From Parcubacteria group bacterium GW2011_GWA2_51_10 (GTDB lineage: Bacteria > Patescibacteriota > Minisyncoccia > Phycocordibacterales > UBA2100): a stretch of DNA of 40,923 nucleotides. Positions 7,468 through 16,472 of the stretch are shown piece after piece (position 1 is the first letter of the stretch; every line of letters begins with the position of its first letter). A program made the position numbers and the translations under genes. The stretch is taken from NCBI GenBank assembly GCA_001004265.1, contig LCQS01000008.1, forward strand, positions 1-40,923, written 5' to 3'. Under the pieces are notes generated by a model, which ran no database searches, had not been told where the DNA came from, and saw nothing but the letters and a program-made list of their open reading frames with translations.

Positions 7468-8010
7468 TCACTGCACCAGAATAGAGGGAATAGAAAGTCT
7501 GTGGCTATTGCTGCTGCCACCCTGCAGAGTGCCGTCTGGATAGTACGTTGCCACGTTACCTTTAATGTCAGCAATGCGAACTATAATTTTATATTCTCCG
7601 AGTAGGGCTGGAGAAATGCCGTGATCAATCGTCTCAGTAAATGAGCAAATATCTCTTTTACCTCCATTAAAGTTGCAGTTTGGTCGCAGTACATATGATG
7701 ACGCAGGGTAGTGAATATCGTATACAACTGATCCTACGCCACATTTGTCATGCGCGAGCGCTGTAAAAGTAATTAGTTGGCCGGCGTGAATCACTGTAGG
7801 TGAGATAAAGAGGCGATCTATAGTTGGGGCTGAATTATCGTCCTCGCACTGAGCTATAACTACCGGTGGCCTGGTTGTTGGTGTCGATGTGGCATTACGC
7901 CTGTCGCTAACCCCTGCATTTACTGTATCGACCTTCCAATTGCCGAGCAAAACAGCAACCAGCGTTAATACTAAAATGGCGAACGACTGAAGCATCTTCA
8001 ACTTTATCAT
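7468..8010 (-). CDS. secreted or membrane-anchored hypothetical protein, possibly Ig-like fold
   Basis: 180 aa with N-terminal signal-like helix (SFAILVLTLVAVLLGN), then beta-rich sequence (SAPTIDRLFISPTVIHAGQLITFTALAHD). Confidence 0.65.
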   Translation of the reverse strand: MIKLKMLQSFAILVLTLVAVLLGNWKVDTVNAGVSDRRNATSTPTTRPPVVIAQCEDDNSAPTIDRLFISPTVIHAGQLITFTALAHDKCGVGSVVYDIHYPASSYVLRPNCNFNGGKRDICSFTETIDHGISPALLGEYKIIVRIADIKGNVATYYPDGTLQGGSSNSHRLSIPSILVQ

Positions 8011-8080
8011 ATAAACATAGTATGTTTTCTAGCTGAATCAGCAAGGGTAATGCAGATAATGGGTCAGCCACCATTAGCAA

Positions 8081-8100
8081 GGGATAACGGGGACAGGCAC
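8081..8100. repeat. 20-bp direct repeat GGGATAACGGGGACAGGCAC, copy 2
   Basis: Exact match to 7330-7349. Confidence 0.95.
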
Positions 8101-8210
8101 CGTTTTGTTGCTGTGCGACAGTACCGCCACGGTCTGATAAGTCCAGCCATGTTCCCAAACTGATGGTATCCACGCTTTATAAAAGGCCGTTATCTGCTAA
8201 GATAATTGTC

Positions 8211-8999
8211 ATGTACGACCATAAGCTTCTCGCCATTGGAATCGGCCTCTCGATGATCATTGTAGGCGTTGGACTTGGGTGGGGTGTAAAAGTCGTCGCT
8301 GAACCTTGCAACATTCAGATGATCTACTTAAACGGCATTCTTACGCCTTCAGTACCGGAATTCTCAACATCAGAATCTGATTCCGCACCCGCATACACAA
8401 CGAGCCAGGGTGCGTCGCTATTCATGCACCAAATAGAGCGCTCTTCGACATTAGATGGAGTAATTGTGGCAATTGACTCACCAGGAGGCTCTGCCGTCGC
8501 AGGTGAGGAATTATCAAATGCATTTCAGCAATTCAACAAGCCGATTGTGGCTGTAATACGGAGCAGCGGAGTTTCGGCTGCATATTGGGCGGCTCTCGGT
8601 ACCGATATGATATTCGCCTCCGCAAATTCGCAAGTCGGTTCGATAGGAGCAACGTTTTCATACACGGATTCATCGGTCAAGAATGCAAAAGAGGGCATTA
8701 CGTATAACGTGATCAGCTCGGGCAAATTCAAAGACCTCGGTAGTCCGGATAAGCCTTTGACAAAGGAGGAAAAAACATTGCTTGAACGCGACGTGAAAGT
8801 GGTAGAGCAGAATTTTATCGACGCCGTCGCTGTCGCTCGCTCGCTTCCCGCCGACGAAGTAAAGGATATGGCAGACGGATCATTTATGCTCGGCAAGATG
8901 GCGCAGGAAAAAAGACTCATTGATCAGATAGGAGGCATCGAAGATGCACGCAGCTATCTACAATCAAAAATAGGATACGCAAAAATTTGCGAGCAGTAG
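8211..8999 (+). CDS. sppA: S49-family signal peptide peptidase-like protein
   Basis: Start ATG 8211 with N-terminal TM. VIVAIDSPGGSAVAGEEL, VAVIRSSGVSAAYWAALGTDMIFAS, VGSIGATFSY, ISSGKFKDLGSPDKPLT (SppA Ser/Lys motifs). Confidence 0.88.
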   Translation: MYDHKLLAIGIGLSMIIVGVGLGWGVKVVAEPCNIQMIYLNGILTPSVPEFSTSESDSAPAYTTSQGASLFMHQIERSSTLDGVIVAIDSPGGSAVAGEELSNAFQQFNKPIVAVIRSSGVSAAYWAALGTDMIFASANSQVGSIGATFSYTDSSVKNAKEGITYNVISSGKFKDLGSPDKPLTKEEKTLLERDVKVVEQNFIDAVAVARSLPADEVKDMADGSFMLGKMAQEKRLIDQIGGIEDARSYLQSKIGYAKICEQ

Positions 9000-9000
9000 T

Positions 9001-9615
9001 ATGGATACTGTCGCGCCTCAACGGGCTATGCGATATGGCTGGTTAGCCTGCTGGGTATTCATTGTTTTCTTCTTCGCGATTAATGCTGTTAGATACATCG
9101 CAACGAGCGTCAGCTATATCAATTTACCTGAAAGGTATATGGCACCCGTAGAGACGGCCGTGTACTATCTGCTATTCTTAGTATTTCTTTTTGGTGTGCG
9201 AGGATTTGCTTTACAAAAATCGGACGCAGACCTTACGAAGACACTGAATACGCTCATTCTTGTGAACATCGCCGAGATGATCATGATGTATCCATATAGT
9301 TTTTCTTACTTTATTGAACAAAATTTTTTAAGCATACTTCTCGTTGCCCTAATTCCCCTCATTTGCATAAATGGGATAGTTCTTGTTCGCCTAGCTGAAG
9401 GCTTCAGTAAGTACACTCCAGAGCTCGGCGTCGCGGCAAAACGGATCACATGGTGGAATAAAATCGCTGGCTGGATGTTTGCAAGCGTCATCTTAGCAAT
9501 CCCAGGGCTCATCGCTGCTCTCGTGGGTGAATTTTTCTTATGGAGATTGTTGGCGAAATCGCGCAGTGATAGTGGAATGAATTCAACATCACCCGTTATT
9601 GCGGCGGGAGTGTGA
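9001..9615 (+). CDS. multi-pass membrane protein, unknown function
   Basis: 204 aa with several hydrophobic helices; starts directly after the S49 peptidase stop. Confidence 0.7.
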   Translation: MDTVAPQRAMRYGWLACWVFIVFFFAINAVRYIATSVSYINLPERYMAPVETAVYYLLFLVFLFGVRGFALQKSDADLTKTLNTLILVNIAEMIMMYPYSFSYFIEQNFLSILLVALIPLICINGIVLVRLAEGFSKYTPELGVAAKRITWWNKIAGWMFASVILAIPGLIAALVGEFFLWRLLAKSRSDSGMNSTSPVIAAGV

Positions 9616-9662
9616 AGGGATCAATGCTGCGCGTTTCTGGGAGGGAGCCATAACCAAGAACA

Positions 9663-9800
9663 CTGCGCGTCAACCGCCTGCATGCCAAGGTCTACTACAC
9701 GACAGCTGGCGGCGGAGGGAAATCCGCGACCACAACCTTTTACGCCCATGTCGACCATCTTGCCAGCATGACGCAACTACATGCTCATCATTTGCGAAGT
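9663..9800 (+). pseudogene. degraded RHS fragment
   Basis: Frame from 9663: LRVNRLHAKVYYTTAGGGGKSATTTFYAHVDHLASMTQLHAHH resembles RHS ...TFYVHPDHLGSTNVIT. Confidence 0.5.
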
Positions 9801-9828
9801 AGGTTTCGAACCCACATAATGCGCCGAT

Positions 9829-10713
9829 ATGCGCAAATGGAAACCTAAAATTGGCTTTGTCGGACAGGGATATGTCGGCGGTAGCTATGCGAATAATTTC
9901 GAAAAGCGCGGTTTCAAAATCGTCAGGTATTCCCTCGAGCGGAAGTGGATTGGTAATAAGGAGAGAATCCGTGAATGCGACATAGTGTTCGTTTGCGTGC
10001 CAACCCCCACCACCCCTAAGGGCTTCGATGTCTCCATAGTTGAAAAGGGGCTTTCATTAGTGGGGAAGGGGAAAATCGCAGTTATAAAATCAACTATGCA
10101 GCCGGGTACGACCAAAAGACTTCAAAAGAGATTCCCCACTCGTATCATTCTGTGTTCTCCGGAGTTTTTGAGTGTGACGACCGCGCAGGAAGACGCTGAT
10201 AATCCGTTTTCAAATATCATTGGAATGCCCCTCAAGAGCGTAAAGCACAAAAGCGCGGCGAAGCTCGTTCATGCCGTTCTGCCGAAGGCACCGTTTTCTC
10301 TCACCTGCGATAGTAATGAGGCGGAGCTTGTGAAGTATGCGCACAACATGAGCGGCTACACGCAGGTACTGACGTTCAATCTTATCTATGATATGGCACA
10401 GCGCCTTGGCAGCTCGTGGGAGCCGATTCGGAAAGCTACAAAAGCAGATCCCATGATTTGCAATCGATACGCCAACCCGGTCCATAAGAGCGGTCGCGGT
10501 GCGGGCGGCGCGTGCTTTATCAAAGACATGGCGGCATTCGCTCGGCTGTATGAGAAAGTCGTCGGTCGCCCAGAAGGCGTGGCATTTTTAAAGGCCGCTC
10601 AAAAAAATAATATCGCCCTTCTAGCCGAGACCGGGAAAGATCTCGCTCTTCTAAAGGAAGTCTATGGAGGGGGAGTTCTAAAAAAGAGAAAAAAAACTCG
10701 CACACGCCGCTAA
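9829..10713 (+). CDS. UDP-glucose/GDP-mannose dehydrogenase family protein (short form)
   Basis: IGFVGQGYVGGSYANNFEKRGF, VFVCVPTPTTPKGFD, STMQPGTTKR, SPEFLSVTTAQED, AELVKYAHNM, GRGAGGACFIKDMAAF. Confidence 0.85.
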   Translation: MRKWKPKIGFVGQGYVGGSYANNFEKRGFKIVRYSLERKWIGNKERIRECDIVFVCVPTPTTPKGFDVSIVEKGLSLVGKGKIAVIKSTMQPGTTKRLQKRFPTRIILCSPEFLSVTTAQEDADNPFSNIIGMPLKSVKHKSAAKLVHAVLPKAPFSLTCDSNEAELVKYAHNMSGYTQVLTFNLIYDMAQRLGSSWEPIRKATKADPMICNRYANPVHKSGRGAGGACFIKDMAAFARLYEKVVGRPEGVAFLKAAQKNNIALLAETGKDLALLKEVYGGGVLKKRKKTRTRR

Positions 10714-10727
10714 CACGCGAGAGATCT

Positions 10728-11750
10728 ATGCGATTGCTCTTAATCACGCAGGTGGTCGACGAGAGCGACCCGTATCTGAGCTTCTTCGCAGGATGGATCC
10801 GAGAATTCTCGAAGAATTTTGAGCACATTCACGTCATTTGTCTGAAAAAAGGCGCGCATACTGCGCCTGCGAATGTGCAAGTACACTCGCTTGGTAAAGA
10901 AATAAAAGAGTCGCGCCTTCAGTATGTCACGCGTCTCTTCCTTCATATATGGAAGTTGCGCAGGGAATATGATGCAGTGCTCGTTCACATGAACCAAGAG
11001 TATATTCTCGTTGCCGGATGGCTGTGGATTCTCTTGAGAAAACGAATATACATGTGGCGGAATCATTATGCAGGGAATCTGCTCACTGATTGCGCGGCTA
11101 CATTTTGCACAAAAGTGTTTTGCACGTCGAAGTTCTCATATACCGCGAAATACAAAAAAACGGAGCTGATGCCAGTAGGCATCGACACAGCCGCGTTTAA
11201 ACCGCTCGAAAGCGTAAATCGAAAAGAGCGCTCAATTTTATTCTTCGGCAGACTTGCTCCTTCTAAACGCCCAGACATGCTCCTCACGACGTTAAAAAAA
11301 CTAGAGATAAGAGGAGTGTCGTATTCCGCATCCTTCTGTGGCTCCCCTATGCCGGAGCATGCATCGTATCGCGATCGTCTCTTGGAGGGCGCAAAGAGTC
11401 TTTCGAGCGTGAGCTTCTTCGAAGGGGTGCCGAATGCGCAGGCGCCGAAGGTTTTCAACGAGCATGATATTTTCGTCGACCTCTCTGTAAGCGGCATGTA
11501 CAACAAAACAATTTTCGAGGCGGCCGCGTGCGGATGCCTAGTTCTTGCGGCAAGTCTCGACTTCGCGGAGCTCGCTGGTCACGGTTCCGCATTTCGCGAG
11601 GACGGGAGCGATCTTACAGAGAAACTGGAAGCGCTCCTTCTCATGCCGAAGGATGAAAAAGCGCGCGAGCGCGGTCGAATGCGATCCATTGCCGAGACTC
11701 AAAATCTTTCTTCGCTCGTGCGACGGCTCGCCACGAGCATATCTTCATGA
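10728..11750 (+). CDS. glycosyltransferase family 4/1-like
   Basis: GIDTAAFKPLE, ILFFGRLAPSKRPDMLL, FFEGVPNAQAPKVFNEHDIFVDLSVSGMYNKTIFEAAACGCLVLA. Confidence 0.88.
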   Translation: MRLLLITQVVDESDPYLSFFAGWIREFSKNFEHIHVICLKKGAHTAPANVQVHSLGKEIKESRLQYVTRLFLHIWKLRREYDAVLVHMNQEYILVAGWLWILLRKRIYMWRNHYAGNLLTDCAATFCTKVFCTSKFSYTAKYKKTELMPVGIDTAAFKPLESVNRKERSILFFGRLAPSKRPDMLLTTLKKLEIRGVSYSASFCGSPMPEHASYRDRLLEGAKSLSSVSFFEGVPNAQAPKVFNEHDIFVDLSVSGMYNKTIFEAAACGCLVLAASLDFAELAGHGSAFREDGSDLTEKLEALLLMPKDEKARERGRMRSIAETQNLSSLVRRLATSISS

Positions 11751-12544
11751 GTGAACAGATACGCTGTTCTGTCGTAATACCGACGAAGAATTCCGCAGAG
11801 GGTCTGCCGATACTCCTCGAGTCCGTGAAGGACTTCTCCGATGTCGCAATTTGTGACGGCTGGTCGGAGGATAACACGCGCGAAGTTGCCTCCGCGTTCG
11901 GCGCGCGCGTCGAGATGCAGGATAGGCGTTTCTTAAATGACGATGGGACGATCAAAGATTTTGCGGGCATTCGCAACCAGTGCACAGATATCGCGAGAGA
12001 GAAGTGGGTTCTCAACATCGACACGGGAGATTTTCTGGGTGAGTCGTTCGGAGACGAACTGCGAAAAGTGATAGATTCAGGCGTCATCGGGGCATTTTGG
12101 ATTAATCGCATCTTCGTGTACGGTCGTACGGTCATTGAATGCGCCAGCAATTATCCTTCGCGGCAGATCCGGCTTTATCATAAGGATGCCGTCGTTACCT
12201 GGATAAAGCCCATACATGAGCGTGTCGAACTGAAGCCGGGGATTACTGCGCAGATATTCCCGGCATCGCTCTATACGCCTATGATGGCGACGATCGCGGA
12301 ATTAAAGAAGAAATGGAGTGATTACATCGCGCTTGAATGTGCTCGGAAGCACGACTATTCTTTCAGAACATGGCTCCGGCATACGCTTCGCGAGGGCGCG
12401 CTCGCCGTGCTATTCCTCTTTCGCATCGTGCGCGTGCGTCTCTTTTGCCGCGGCACGAAGCAGCCGATTACTATTGAGCTTATGCGGCTCTGGTATCAGT
12501 GGAAGCTTCTTACAGAACTTTTACGGAAAGTTCGGAGGCTCTAA
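11747..12544 (+). CDS. glycosyltransferase family 2 (WaaE/KdtX-like)
   Basis: CSVVIPTKNSAEGLPILLESVKDFSDVAICDGWSEDNTREVASAFGARV, WVLNIDTGDFL. Confidence 0.85.
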   Translation: MSEQIRCSVVIPTKNSAEGLPILLESVKDFSDVAICDGWSEDNTREVASAFGARVEMQDRRFLNDDGTIKDFAGIRNQCTDIAREKWVLNIDTGDFLGESFGDELRKVIDSGVIGAFWINRIFVYGRTVIECASNYPSRQIRLYHKDAVVTWIKPIHERVELKPGITAQIFPASLYTPMMATIAELKKKWSDYIALECARKHDYSFRTWLRHTLREGALAVLFLFRIVRVRLFCRGTKQPITIELMRLWYQWKLLTELLRKVRRL

Positions 12545-13456
12545 AACTTTTCTCCGATACTTTTGCGAATTCCTTGTGGATTTTTTCGAACACGCGGATG
12601 TTGTAATAGCTCTCATTTTCGAAATCGAACGAAGAGTCGAAATGCGAGGCTAATTCCTCGAGAATACTCTTTACCGAATTCTGCGGAATGTAACCCAGCT
12701 CGGCACGAGCTTTTTCGCCGGAAACTCGGTAGTTCCGCTTATCTGCAATATCTTTTACTGTCAGGCGCACAGGAATACCACGTTCTCTAAAAAAAGTGTG
12801 GACGATGCGTCCCACATCACCGACGGTGGCGTTTTCCGAGTTTATATTGAAGATACCGCTTACGGAAAACGGAGCACGCACGGCACAGCGATACGCCTCG
12901 ATCGTGTCGGCCATTCCCAGAACAGGACGCCAAATTGCGGGGTTGTTGACGGTGATTTCTCCTGTTGTCATCGCATTTTTGAACATCGTGTTCACGAGAA
13001 GATCAAAGCGCATGCGCGGACTGTATCCGGAGATCGTTCCTTTCCGGAGGCGAATGACAGAGAAATTCTCATCCGCGAGCGCCTCCGCCGCGATACCGCC
13101 GAAGAGCTTAGATGTGCCATACAGCGTGGCCGTTTTCGGTGTGGAGCCTTCATCAAAGATCCCGTTCTCGTCGAAACCATACACAGAGCAGGACTCGGCG
13201 TAAAGAAAACGGCGTTCGAAAGCCCAGCGAGAAATATGACCTGCTCAAAGCCGCGTAGATCGTCCGCCGTAAGGTGAAGGGCGTCTTTTTGAGAAACGGC
13301 GATACTCGAATCGAACGGATTCCCGAACCATAGGAGATCCACAACTGCTACGTCGTGGCCGTCTTTTATGAGCGCCGGAACAAGCTGCGCGCCAACGTAT
13401 CCGGCGCCGCCCACGACGAGTATCTTGCTCCCCGTATTATTTTGAGAGAAATTCAT
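12510..13456 (-). pseudogene. NAD-dependent epimerase/dehydratase interrupted by deletion plus frameshift
   Basis: N-terminal half in ORF 12992-13456 (KILVVGGAGYVGAQLVPALIKDGHDVAVVD...QVIFLAGLSN); C-terminal half in another frame (ERRFLYAESCSVYGFDENG...YGTSKLFGG...PRMRFDLLVN). About 32 residues present in the paralogues 19425-20528 and 24207-25241 are missing at the junction. Confidence 0.85.
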
Positions 13457-14663
13457 GGAATTTCTTTTTGAGGTAATTCATCTGTGCGCGCGTCATCCCG
13501 TGGTGGGCGCCGATAAGGAATCCGCGTTTCATTATACGGTCAGCGACAGGGTAGGCATGCATCGCAACTGCAGATTTTTTGAACGCTTTTGCAAAACCCG
13601 GCTGCTTGAAAATGTTGCCCGTAAAGATAGGACGCGTTTGAATGCCATTTCTCTCAAGAAACTCTGTAATTTCGTGTCGGGAAAAAGATGCGCCCGACCG
13701 AATCTCAAGCGGGAACGCGAGCCACGTCGTCTCAGCGGAAGGGTGCTGCTTCGGCAGGACGAACAAATGTTCATACTGTTTAAAAAAACGCACGAGCTCT
13801 GCAAAATTTGAGCGGCGCGCTCTGGCGAACGATGGAAGTCGTTTCAACTGCTCTAAGCCAAACGCGGCGTTTAGTTCCGTGCTCTGAAAGTTGTATCCAA
13901 CTTGACTGAAAATGAATTTTGCGTCATAAACTTCGCCGTCGAGCCTTCCCGCGAAGCGCTTTTTCAAGGCTTCCGACTCCTCATACACTCCGAACAGCGT
14001 CGACTCGCGGCCCCAGTTCGCAATAACCGTGGCTCGGCGGGCCAAGACAGGGTCGTTGAAGCATGCCATCCCGCCTCCCGCAGCGGCTGTAATAATATGC
14101 GACGCATAAAACGAGGTCGTACTTACGTCGGAGTATGCGCCTGTGGGTTTTCCGGCAAAACGCCCGCCCAGCGTATCGCAGGAGTCCTCGATAACTTTCA
14201 GATTGTGTTTTTTTGCTATGGATGCGATTCGCTTCAGGTCCGGAACATTTCCCAGAAGCGACGGGAGCATGATTGCCCTTGTCTTTTTGGTAATGCGTCG
14301 CCTGACTTCATCTATGTTCGCAAGGTACGTTCCTTCCTCTACATCGGTAAATACAGGTACGAGGTCGTTCTGCAGGAGAGGCGCGACAGTTGTTGCGAAT
14401 GTGAGGACGGGTGTGATCACCTCCGAGCCACGCGGAAGCTGTAGTGATTCGACGGCGATGAGATTGGCGGAAGAGCCGGAATTCACCATGACCCCGATCT
14501 TTTTCCCGAACAGTCGAGCGATTTTCGATTCAAACTCTTTTACTCGATGACCCGCGGCAAGTTGCAGCGGATTTTTGAGGACTTGCCGAACGGCGTTCAC
14601 TTCGGGAGTTCCATAGACGGCGGCTGCATACGCGACGCGCATGGCGGGCTTCGATTTTTTCAT
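13437..14663 (-). CDS. DegT/DnrJ/EryC1/StrS-family PLP protein, RfbH/E1 3-dehydrase-like
   Basis: GKKIGVMVNSGSSANLIA, VIEDSCDTLGGRFAGKPTGAYSDVSTTSFYASHIITAAAGGGMACF: His sits where aminotransferases have the PLP-binding Lys. Confidence 0.85.
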   Translation of the reverse strand: MKKSKPAMRVAYAAAVYGTPEVNAVRQVLKNPLQLAAGHRVKEFESKIARLFGKKIGVMVNSGSSANLIAVESLQLPRGSEVITPVLTFATTVAPLLQNDLVPVFTDVEEGTYLANIDEVRRRITKKTRAIMLPSLLGNVPDLKRIASIAKKHNLKVIEDSCDTLGGRFAGKPTGAYSDVSTTSFYASHIITAAAGGGMACFNDPVLARRATVIANWGRESTLFGVYEESEALKKRFAGRLDGEVYDAKFIFSQVGYNFQSTELNAAFGLEQLKRLPSFARARRSNFAELVRFFKQYEHLFVLPKQHPSAETTWLAFPLEIRSGASFSRHEITEFLERNGIQTRPIFTGNIFKQPGFAKAFKKSAVAMHAYPVADRIMKRGFLIGAHHGMTRAQMNYLKKKFHEFLSK

Positions 14664-14741
14664 GTGGGCTCATTCTAATCTGCCGCTTCCATTTCACAAA
14701 GCCGAGCGTATTTGCGGAAAAAATGTACTATACGAGTCAAT

Positions 14742-15899
14742 ATGCAAGAGAGCGCCCGAGTTCTCATCGTGTTCTGCGGACGATTCTTGAACGAGAAGGC
14801 GGACTCGCTCTTTGCAGATGAGAGCGCGCGCGCGTTCGCGCAGCTCGGACGAGAAGTCATAGTGCTCGCACCTCGTCGCTTCGGTCGCCGCGAGCCGAAA
14901 AGCGCGCCTTACGCGCTCGTCTATCTGCCGACGATTGATTTTATTCGTGTGCGACTTCTCGCATCTTTTGCGAATTATCTCAATCTCGCGGTCTTCTCGT
15001 TTATGGTTTTGTTGTGGCTTCTTTTTAAGGGACATCGGGAAGATGTAGTACTATCGAACGAGCCGATTCCGCTCTTGTTCGCATCCCTTCTTATGCGGAA
15101 CATCGTCTACGAGGTGCACATCATTCCGAAAAAGAAGCGATGGATCTATCGAACGCTCCTTCGCCGCACACGGATTCTTCTTCCCATCACGGAGTGGAAC
15201 GCGAAGATAGGCGAGGAATACGGTTTTCCCAAGGAGCGAGTGCTCCTGGCTAGGAGCGCCGTCAATATCGAGCTCTTTGAGGAACTGGATAAGAAAGCAT
15301 CACGCGAACGTCTCGGACTGCCCGAGGATGCACGTATCGCGCTCTACACGGGGCATCTCTACGCATGGAAGGGAGTCGATACGCTCGCCGAAGCGGCGCG
15401 CCTCAGACCAGAAATTGATTGTATGTTCGTTGGTGGAACGACGGATAATATTGCAGCATTCAAGAAGAAATACAGCGCTATACCGAACATTCGAGTTGTT
15501 GGGTATAAACCTCATGAAGAAATAGCGCTCTGGCAGGCGGCAGCGGATATTCTTGTTCTGCCGAATTCCGATCGCGAAGAGATTTCCGCGCACTACACAT
15601 CGCCGATGAAGTTGTATGAGTACATGGCGAGTTGTCGGCCGATTCTCGCATCTGATCTTCCGTCCATCAGAGAAATAGTTTCAGAGAAGTCAGCGTATTT
15701 CGCTCGTGCTGACGACCCACAGTCCTTTGCGAACGCACTTGTCAAGATTCTTACTGACTCTGACGAGGCAAAGAGTCGCGCAGCTGTAGCACGCTCAATT
15801 GCTGAAGGAAATACGTGGACGAATCGTGCAAGCAAGATTTTGGCAGCTCTCTCCTCCGCGCCCGTGTTTGACCGCAGCGGAACCACGCATATCATGTAA
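14742..15899 (+). CDS. glycosyltransferase family 4
   Basis: VLIVFCGRFLNEKADSLFADESARAFAQLGREV, ALYTGHLYAWKGVDTLAEAARL, ILVLPNSDREEISAHYTSPMKLYEYMASCRPILASDLPSIREIV. Confidence 0.9.
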   Translation: MQESARVLIVFCGRFLNEKADSLFADESARAFAQLGREVIVLAPRRFGRREPKSAPYALVYLPTIDFIRVRLLASFANYLNLAVFSFMVLLWLLFKGHREDVVLSNEPIPLLFASLLMRNIVYEVHIIPKKKRWIYRTLLRRTRILLPITEWNAKIGEEYGFPKERVLLARSAVNIELFEELDKKASRERLGLPEDARIALYTGHLYAWKGVDTLAEAARLRPEIDCMFVGGTTDNIAAFKKKYSAIPNIRVVGYKPHEEIALWQAAADILVLPNSDREEISAHYTSPMKLYEYMASCRPILASDLPSIREIVSEKSAYFARADDPQSFANALVKILTDSDEAKSRAAVARSIAEGNTWTNRASKILAALSSAPVFDRSGTTHIM

Positions 15900-15903
15900 T
15901 TGC

Positions 15904-16455
15904 ATGGTGGCGGAAAAACAAGGGCTCACATCACGCGAAGCAGAGCAACTTATAGAACTACTCGGCAAGCTTCGATGGCCGGTTCCCGAGAATGTTTTTT
16001 ACGCGATTTGTGAGAACCTTGTTTCGTGTACCGTCGAGCTCGCGGTTCTTCGCAGTCCGGATGATCCGGAAATACTTCTGATCGAGCGACATGACAAGTA
16101 CTTCGATGGTTGGCATCTGCCCGGGGGTATTCAGCGGCCGGGTGAGCGCGCTTCTGAAACGCTCGCTCGCATCATGAAAGAGGAACTCGACATCACTGCG
16201 GTCGGCGGCACGCCGGAGTTTATTCCGGAGCAGCTCGAATTCTTGAAAGGCACCGGATCTCTAGAAGTTTCCCGCGGACAAGAGCGCACGTGGCTTTTTA
16301 TTCTTTGGGTGGCACATGAAGAAATTCCGGGAAAACAATTTTTCTCTTTGAATACGCTTCCCTCAAACTTCCTTCGGCATCACAAGAAAATAATTGACGT
16401 TGTACGTATACATATCTCTATCCATGACTGCAGAAAGGATGGCGATGATTCTTAG
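15904..16455 (+). CDS. NUDIX hydrolase-like
   Basis: GWHLPGGIQRPGERASETLARIMKEELDI approximates the Nudix box. Confidence 0.8.
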   Translation: MVAEKQGLTSREAEQLIELLGKLRWPVPENVFYAICENLVSCTVELAVLRSPDDPEILLIERHDKYFDGWHLPGGIQRPGERASETLARIMKEELDITAVGGTPEFIPEQLEFLKGTGSLEVSRGQERTWLFILWVAHEEIPGKQFFSLNTLPSNFLRHHKKIIDVVRIHISIHDCRKDGDDS

Positions 16456-16472
16456 CAGCTTCGGCCCGTTTT

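Noticed and set aside
12796-13277. Plus-strand ORFs 12796-13203 and 12798-13277
   Set aside because: Antisense to the epimerase; low-complexity basic composition, no family motifs.
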